Positions 58,574 through 64,000 of a stretch of DNA of 64,000 nt are shown here, in pieces. The translations under genes were made by a program, and so were the position numbers. The stretch is taken from contig CAJULX010000007.1 of assembly GCA_910587245.1 (NCBI GenBank), forward strand, positions 1-64,000, read 5' to 3'. The stretch's first letter is position 1. The number at the start of each line of letters is the position of its first letter. Under the pieces are notes generated by a model that saw nothing but the letters and a program-made list of their open reading frames with translations, was not told the origin of the DNA and searched no databases. The DNA is from Candidatus Gastranaerophilales bacterium (GTDB lineage Bacteria; Cyanobacteriota; Vampirovibrionia; Gastranaerophilales; Gastranaerophilaceae).

Positions 58574-59443
58574 ATGGATAATATTTTAAAAATAGCAATA
58601 CCTAATAAGGGCAGATTATCAACCAAAATATACGAACTTTTAAATGCCGCAGGGCTTTCGTTTGAATCAAAAGATGAAAGATGTCTTCAAATAAAGGCAC
58701 AGGACGGTAAATGCCAGATAATTTTTGTCAGAACTCAGGATATCCCGAGATTTTTGGATGCAAAAGTTGCGGATATAGGCTTTACAGGGCTTGATGTCGT
58801 GGTTGAAGAAAAAGTTGACCTTGATGTTATTAAGCGTTTTGATTTCGGTTACTGCGATATGGTTGTTGCCGTTAAGGATTCCGATAAATATACAAAAACG
58901 GAAGATTTGCCCGAATGTATCAATGTTGCAACATCTTTCCCCAATATTGCAAAGGATTATTTTAAATCAAAAGGCAAAACCGCAAAAATTATTGAAGTTT
59001 CAGGCGCCGTTGAAATTACGCCGAATTTAGGGCTTTCGGATGTTGTTGTCGATATAACTTCAACCGGTTCCACTTTAAAATCAAACAGGCTTAAAATTAT
59101 TGATAAAATAATGGATTCAAGCTGTGTTATCGTTCAAAGAAAAGATTTAGACAATGAAAAAATTGAGCAGGTAAAAAGCTTGCTTTTGGCTATTGATGCG
59201 GTTCTTGATGCTAAAGAGAAAAAATATTTAATGGTGCATGTGCCAAAAGAGCGCGTGGATGAAATTAAAACGTTTCTGCCCGGGCTTTCTTCGCCTACGG
59301 TTACAACGCTTTGGGGTGATGATAAAAATGTGGTTGTGCATGTTGTTGTGGATAAGGATAAAATTTATGACAGCATAAATAAGCTTAAAGCTATTGGCGG
59401 ACAGGGCATTTTGATTTTAACCGTTGATCAAATGGTGCGCTAG
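58574..59443 (+). CDS. hisG: ATP phosphoribosyltransferase, long form
   Basis: First step of histidine synthesis: ATP + PRPP to phosphoribosyl-ATP. 289 residues of the long type: LKIAIPNKGRLS, the DIPRFLDAKVADIGFTGLDVV segment, and the PRPP loop region GLSDVVVDITSTGSTL. The C-terminal about 75 residues form the ACT-like histidine-feedback domain (KKYLMVHVPKE...SPTVTTLW), so no HisZ partner is needed. AAGGAATAAG precedes the ATG. Other his genes are not here. Confidence 0.95.
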   Translation: MDNILKIAIPNKGRLSTKIYELLNAAGLSFESKDERCLQIKAQDGKCQIIFVRTQDIPRFLDAKVADIGFTGLDVVVEEKVDLDVIKRFDFGYCDMVVAVKDSDKYTKTEDLPECINVATSFPNIAKDYFKSKGKTAKIIEVSGAVEITPNLGLSDVVVDITSTGSTLKSNRLKIIDKIMDSSCVIVQRKDLDNEKIEQVKSLLLAIDAVLDAKEKKYLMVHVPKERVDEIKTFLPGLSSPTVTTLWGDDKNVVVHVVVDKDKIYDSINKLKAIGGQGILILTVDQMVR

Positions 59444-59466
59444 AAACAGGTTTGAGGATTTAAATT

Positions 59467-60228
59467 ATGAGCGAAATTGAAAAACTTCTTCAAACAATGA
59501 AGACACTGCGCGGCGAAAACGGCTGCAAATGGGACAGGGAGCAGACTCATCAGACTATAAGACAGAATATGCTTGAAGAAGCATACGAGGCTGTGGACGC
59601 CATAAATTCAAATGATATGAAACATTTGAAAGAAGAACTCGGAGATGTGCTTTTGCAGGTGGTTTTGCATTCTCAGATTGCGAATGATAACGGTTGTTTT
59701 ACCTTTGAAGACGTGGCAAAAGGAATAAACGAAAAGCTTATACACCGTCATCCGCACGTTTTCGGGGATGTTAAAGTTAAAAATACCGATGAAATTTTAG
59801 CAAACTGGGATAAATTAAAAAAAGAGGAAAAACCGCACAGGAAAAGCGTTTTGGACGGTGTTTCAAAATCACAGTCCGCTCTTATGACTGCTCAAAAATT
59901 GTCAAAAAAAGCCGTAAAAGCCGGTTTTGAATGGCCTGATGAAAAAAGCCTGATAGAGTGTGTTAAATCTGAAATTCGGGAATTTGCCCGTGCGGAAAAT
60001 GAAAAAGATAAAGAGCTTGAATTTGGCGATATCCTTTTTGCACTGGTAAATTTAGCCCGCTGGAACAAGCTTGATGCAGAACAGTGTTTAATTAAAGCAA
60101 ATAAAAAATTTGAAACCAGATTTAGAAAAATGGAAGAAATTGCCCCGAAGGCCCTGGAAGAACTTTCGTTTGAAGAATGGGACAACCTTTGGAAAAAGGC
60201 TAAAACTCTGACGGAAGGCGAATACTAA
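59467..60228 (+). CDS. mazG: Nucleoside triphosphate pyrophosphohydrolase MazG
   Basis: 253 residues with two MazG domains. The first has WDREQTHQTIRQNMLEEAYEAVDAI and EELGDVLLQVVLHSQIA (ExxE and ExxD metal ligands), the second KSEIREFARAE and ELEFGDILFALVNLARW. Between them is IHRHPHVFGD. It removes aberrant or signalling NTPs. GAGG lies before the ATG; 23 bp after hisG. Confidence 0.95.
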   Translation: MSEIEKLLQTMKTLRGENGCKWDREQTHQTIRQNMLEEAYEAVDAINSNDMKHLKEELGDVLLQVVLHSQIANDNGCFTFEDVAKGINEKLIHRHPHVFGDVKVKNTDEILANWDKLKKEEKPHRKSVLDGVSKSQSALMTAQKLSKKAVKAGFEWPDEKSLIECVKSEIREFARAENEKDKELEFGDILFALVNLARWNKLDAEQCLIKANKKFETRFRKMEEIAPKALEELSFEEWDNLWKKAKTLTEGEY

Positions 60229-60231
60229 AAA

Positions 60232-60258
60232 CCGCCCCGCAAATGCTTTTTAGGGCGG
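60232..60258. terminator. Terminator-like hairpin between mazG and SIMPL genes
   Basis: CCGCCC / GGGCGG arms with a 15-nt loop and A/T-rich flanks; serves the two convergent genes. Confidence 0.65.
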
Positions 60259-60284
60259 AATTTAATATACCGGTTTTGTTAAGT

Positions 60285-61028
60285 TTATTTTACAAAAAAT
60301 GAAGCGTCAACCGTTGCGCGAAATTTAATTGTGCCGCCTTCTGTGGGAACTGCTTCCGCCTCATCCATAGCCATAGCGTTTCCTGCGGATTTCAACATCA
60401 TATTGTATCTTGGCTGGTTATACTCATTGGCGGAGCACTGAACATTGGCGTGTTTAATTCCGGTAACGCTTGTACCGAGAGCACTTGCGGCATTTTCAGC
60501 CTTTGCTTTTGCATATCCTGAAGCCTCTCTAATCAGCTTGTTGCAAGCTTCTTCGTTTGTATCAAGTGCGTAAGAAAGGTTAGAAACCACATTAGCACCG
60601 TTGCTCAGGGCTGCTGAAATAATTTTTCCGAGTTTTGTAATATCTTTGATTTTTACTTCATAAGAATTTCTTGCGGTGTATTGTACGAAAATCCTCTGTC
60701 CGTCTTTATAACGGTATTCAGGGTTCACGTTAAATGCAAGCGTTTTCACGGTTTCGCCGTTTGCTGTATCCAAAAGCTTCTTCACTGCTTGAATTGAATT
60801 GTTTGCAGCCTGTTTATTGGTTTCCGATACCTTTGTTATGTCCTTATCGCTGGTTTCAACGCTTAAAGTAATCTTTGCCATGTTAGGAACCGCTTCTTCA
60901 CTGGCTTGTGTGTATACTGAAACATATCCTTTTTCGACATCAGCTGCTTGAGCTGCCTCAAATCCTATGGTACCAAGCGTTAGGGCGATTGCCGATGTTA
61001 AAACCATTGTGCTTATTGTATTTTTCAT
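60285..61028 (-). CDS. Secreted SIMPL-domain (DUF541) protein
   Basis: 247 residues. Sec signal peptide (cleavage near AQAAD, residue 29), then the SIMPL fold: VSVYTQASEEAVPNMAKITLSVET, RYKDGQRIFVQYTARNSYEVKI, LSYALDTNEEACNKLIREASGYAKAKAENAASALG and a final ATVDASFFVK strand. GAGGCAG RBS. Second SIMPL gene in the window; the other (40952) is membrane-anchored. Periplasmic; biochemical role unsettled in the family. Lies 12 bp after ligA and may be co-transcribed. Confidence 0.88.
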   Translation of the reverse strand: MKNTISTMVLTSAIALTLGTIGFEAAQAADVEKGYVSVYTQASEEAVPNMAKITLSVETSDKDITKVSETNKQAANNSIQAVKKLLDTANGETVKTLAFNVNPEYRYKDGQRIFVQYTARNSYEVKIKDITKLGKIISAALSNGANVVSNLSYALDTNEEACNKLIREASGYAKAKAENAASALGTSVTGIKHANVQCSANEYNQPRYNMMLKSAGNAMAMDEAEAVPTEGGTIKFRATVDASFFVK

Positions 61029-61040
61029 AAAAGCTGCCTC

Positions 61041-63065
<2,025 letters not shown>

Positions 63066-63073
63066 TTATATTT

Positions 63074-63079
63074 TATTAT
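63074..63079 (+). promoter_or_regulatory. -10 box in the 23-bp ligA/decarboxylase gap
   Basis: TATTAT, 6 bp before the ATG at 63086. The opposite strand of the same gap offers TATAAT or TAAAAT boxes for ligA. Confidence 0.4.
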
Positions 63080-63085
63080 AAAAGG

Positions 63086-64000
63086 ATGAGTTTGTTAAAA
63101 TTATTAAGCAAAAAATTAAAAAGAACCTTATTTACAACCCCCTCTCACGGGCAAAAACTGCCGAATTTTAAACATATTTCAAAGCTTGCAGGTTTTTACG
63201 GGTGGGATTATTCCGAAATTGAAGGTTTTGATAACCTTCTGGATCCCAAAGGTCCTATCCTGATGGCGGAAGGCAAAGCATCCGATATTTTTAATACCAA
63301 AAAAACTTTCTTTTTAACTCAGGGCTCCACAACGGGTATTCTTGCCGTAATGAAAACGGTTTTAAATTTCAAAGATAAAGTTCTTGTTGCAAGAAACTGT
63401 CATAAATCCGTTTATTCGGGGCTTGTGCTCACAGGCGCTGATGTTGACTGGTTTATGCCTGATACAAAATCTGAAATGTGCCAAAAATGGGGCATAATGG
63501 GAAGAATTAACCCTGAAGAGCTGAGGGATACTTTTAAACTTAATCAATACAAGGCCTTTATAATGACAAGCCCCACTTATGAAGGGATAGTATCCAATAT
63601 TGAAGAAATTTCAAAAATTTGTAAAGAATACGGCGTGCTTTTAATCGTGGATGAAGCACACGGTGCTTTGTATAATTTTTCCGATTTATTACCAAAAACC
63701 GCAATAGAACAGGGGGCGGATTTTTCGGTTAATTCCCTTCATAAAAATGCGGGGGCGCTTAATCAATGCGCACTTTTACATATTGCAAACAGCTGTCCTT
63801 ATGATTGGCGCGAAATTCAAAATTCCATAAATTTATTCCATACATCAAGCCCCTCTTACCCTTTAATGGCAAATATTGAAGCCTGCATTAATTTTCTTTC
63901 TTCAAAAAAAGGAAAAAAAGCAATTGATGATTTGATTTCCAATATTATAAAATTTCAAACCGTGCTTGAAAATGAAGGTTTTGAATTTTTAAAAACGGAA
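63086..64000 (+). CDS. Orn/Lys/Arg decarboxylase family, N-terminal part (cut by window end)
   Basis: 305 codons open to the last base, no stop reached. PLP fold-type I text of bacterial Orn/Lys/Arg decarboxylases: TPSHGQKLPNF, FLTQGSTTGILAVM, VARNCHKSVYSGL, MTSPTYEGIVSNI, IVDEAHGALYNF and the PLP lysine in SVNSLHKNAGALNQ (family STHK, here SLHK). The product is a polyamine precursor; arginine or lysine as substrate cannot be told. The ATG at 63086 has AAAGG directly against it; a TTG two codons later is an alternative start. Confidence 0.88.
   Translation, partial: MSLLKLLSKKLKRTLFTTPSHGQKLPNFKHISKLAGFYGWDYSEIEGFDNLLDPKGPILMAEGKASDIFNTKKTFFLTQGSTTGILAVMKTVLNFKDKVLVARNCHKSVYSGLVLTGADVDWFMPDTKSEMCQKWGIMGRINPEELRDTFKLNQYKAFIMTSPTYEGIVSNIEEISKICKEYGVLLIVDEAHGALYNFSDLLPKTAIEQGADFSVNSLHKNAGALNQCALLHIANSCPYDWREIQNSINLFHTSSPSYPLMANIEACINFLSSKKGKKAIDDLISNIIKFQTVLENEGFEFLKTE

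Overview
The window is one continuous, low-GC (about one third G+C) chromosomal stretch from a diderm bacterium. CMP-KDO synthetase, an LptF/LptG-type permease and a two-partner secretion outer-membrane pair show an LPS-bearing outer membrane. A PDZ plus radical-SAM DUF512 protein, a GH57 branching enzyme and HisG-long, in an AT-rich genome rich in unrecognised membrane proteins, fit best with the non-photosynthetic sister lineage of Cyanobacteria (Gastranaerophilales/Melainabacteria, often gut-associated). This taxonomic call is inference; no rRNA or tRNA is present to test it. I see no insertion sequence, prophage, CRISPR array or tRNA. Layout: 0-0.8 kb holds the 3' end of a glycine-rich protein gene. 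1-9.4 kb is metabolic: GH57 branching enzyme, upp, a stand-alone PxpA-like protein, and a tight yvcK-panB-panC-membrane protein operon. 9.4-13.8 kb is minus-strand RNA biology: a zinc-ribbon RNA-binding-like protein, MtaB, an RlmD-type methyltransferase and a winged-helix protein. 13.9-20.3 kb has a small secreted protein and a divergent TpsB/TpsA pair. 20.4-30 kb has a TPR protein, kdsB, a Flp-type pilin, rpsP/ffh, the DUF512 protein with a PadR regulator, uppS and rdgB. 30-39 kb has folE2, LptF/G, tyrA, a LeuD-like/isocitrate dehydrogenase pair, a Gdx-type exporter, manC, an unlisted 24-codon gene with its RBS in a hairpin loop, and rfbD. 39-46.6 kb has a peptide-binding lipoprotein, a SIMPL protein, a CapA/pseudo-Mur-ligase/Mur-ligase operon and an OppF ATPase. 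46.7-58.5 kb is the accessory-looking part: SemiSWEET, an MgtE-N-like helical protein, two paralogous membrane-anchored coiled-coil proteins flanking a ParDE-type toxin-antitoxin pair, a third anchored protein, ileS, a HExxH protein divergent from a phage-type lysozyme, and a NaChBac-like channel. 58.5-64 kb returns to housekeeping: hisG, mazG, SIMPL, ligA and the start of an Orn/Lys/Arg decarboxylase-family gene. The least explained signals are: a bipartite palindrome ATGCC-N6-GGCAT that recurs far more often than expected; a dyad near ACATTTGTTACAAATGT placed about 95 bp upstream of three neighbouring genes; the small gene at 37.98 kb; a dead/active Mur-ligase pair beside CapA; an N-terminal (V/L)(S/A)F tag on several unrelated proteins; and several genes whose -10 box lies only 6-7 bp before the start codon, suggesting leaderless transcripts.
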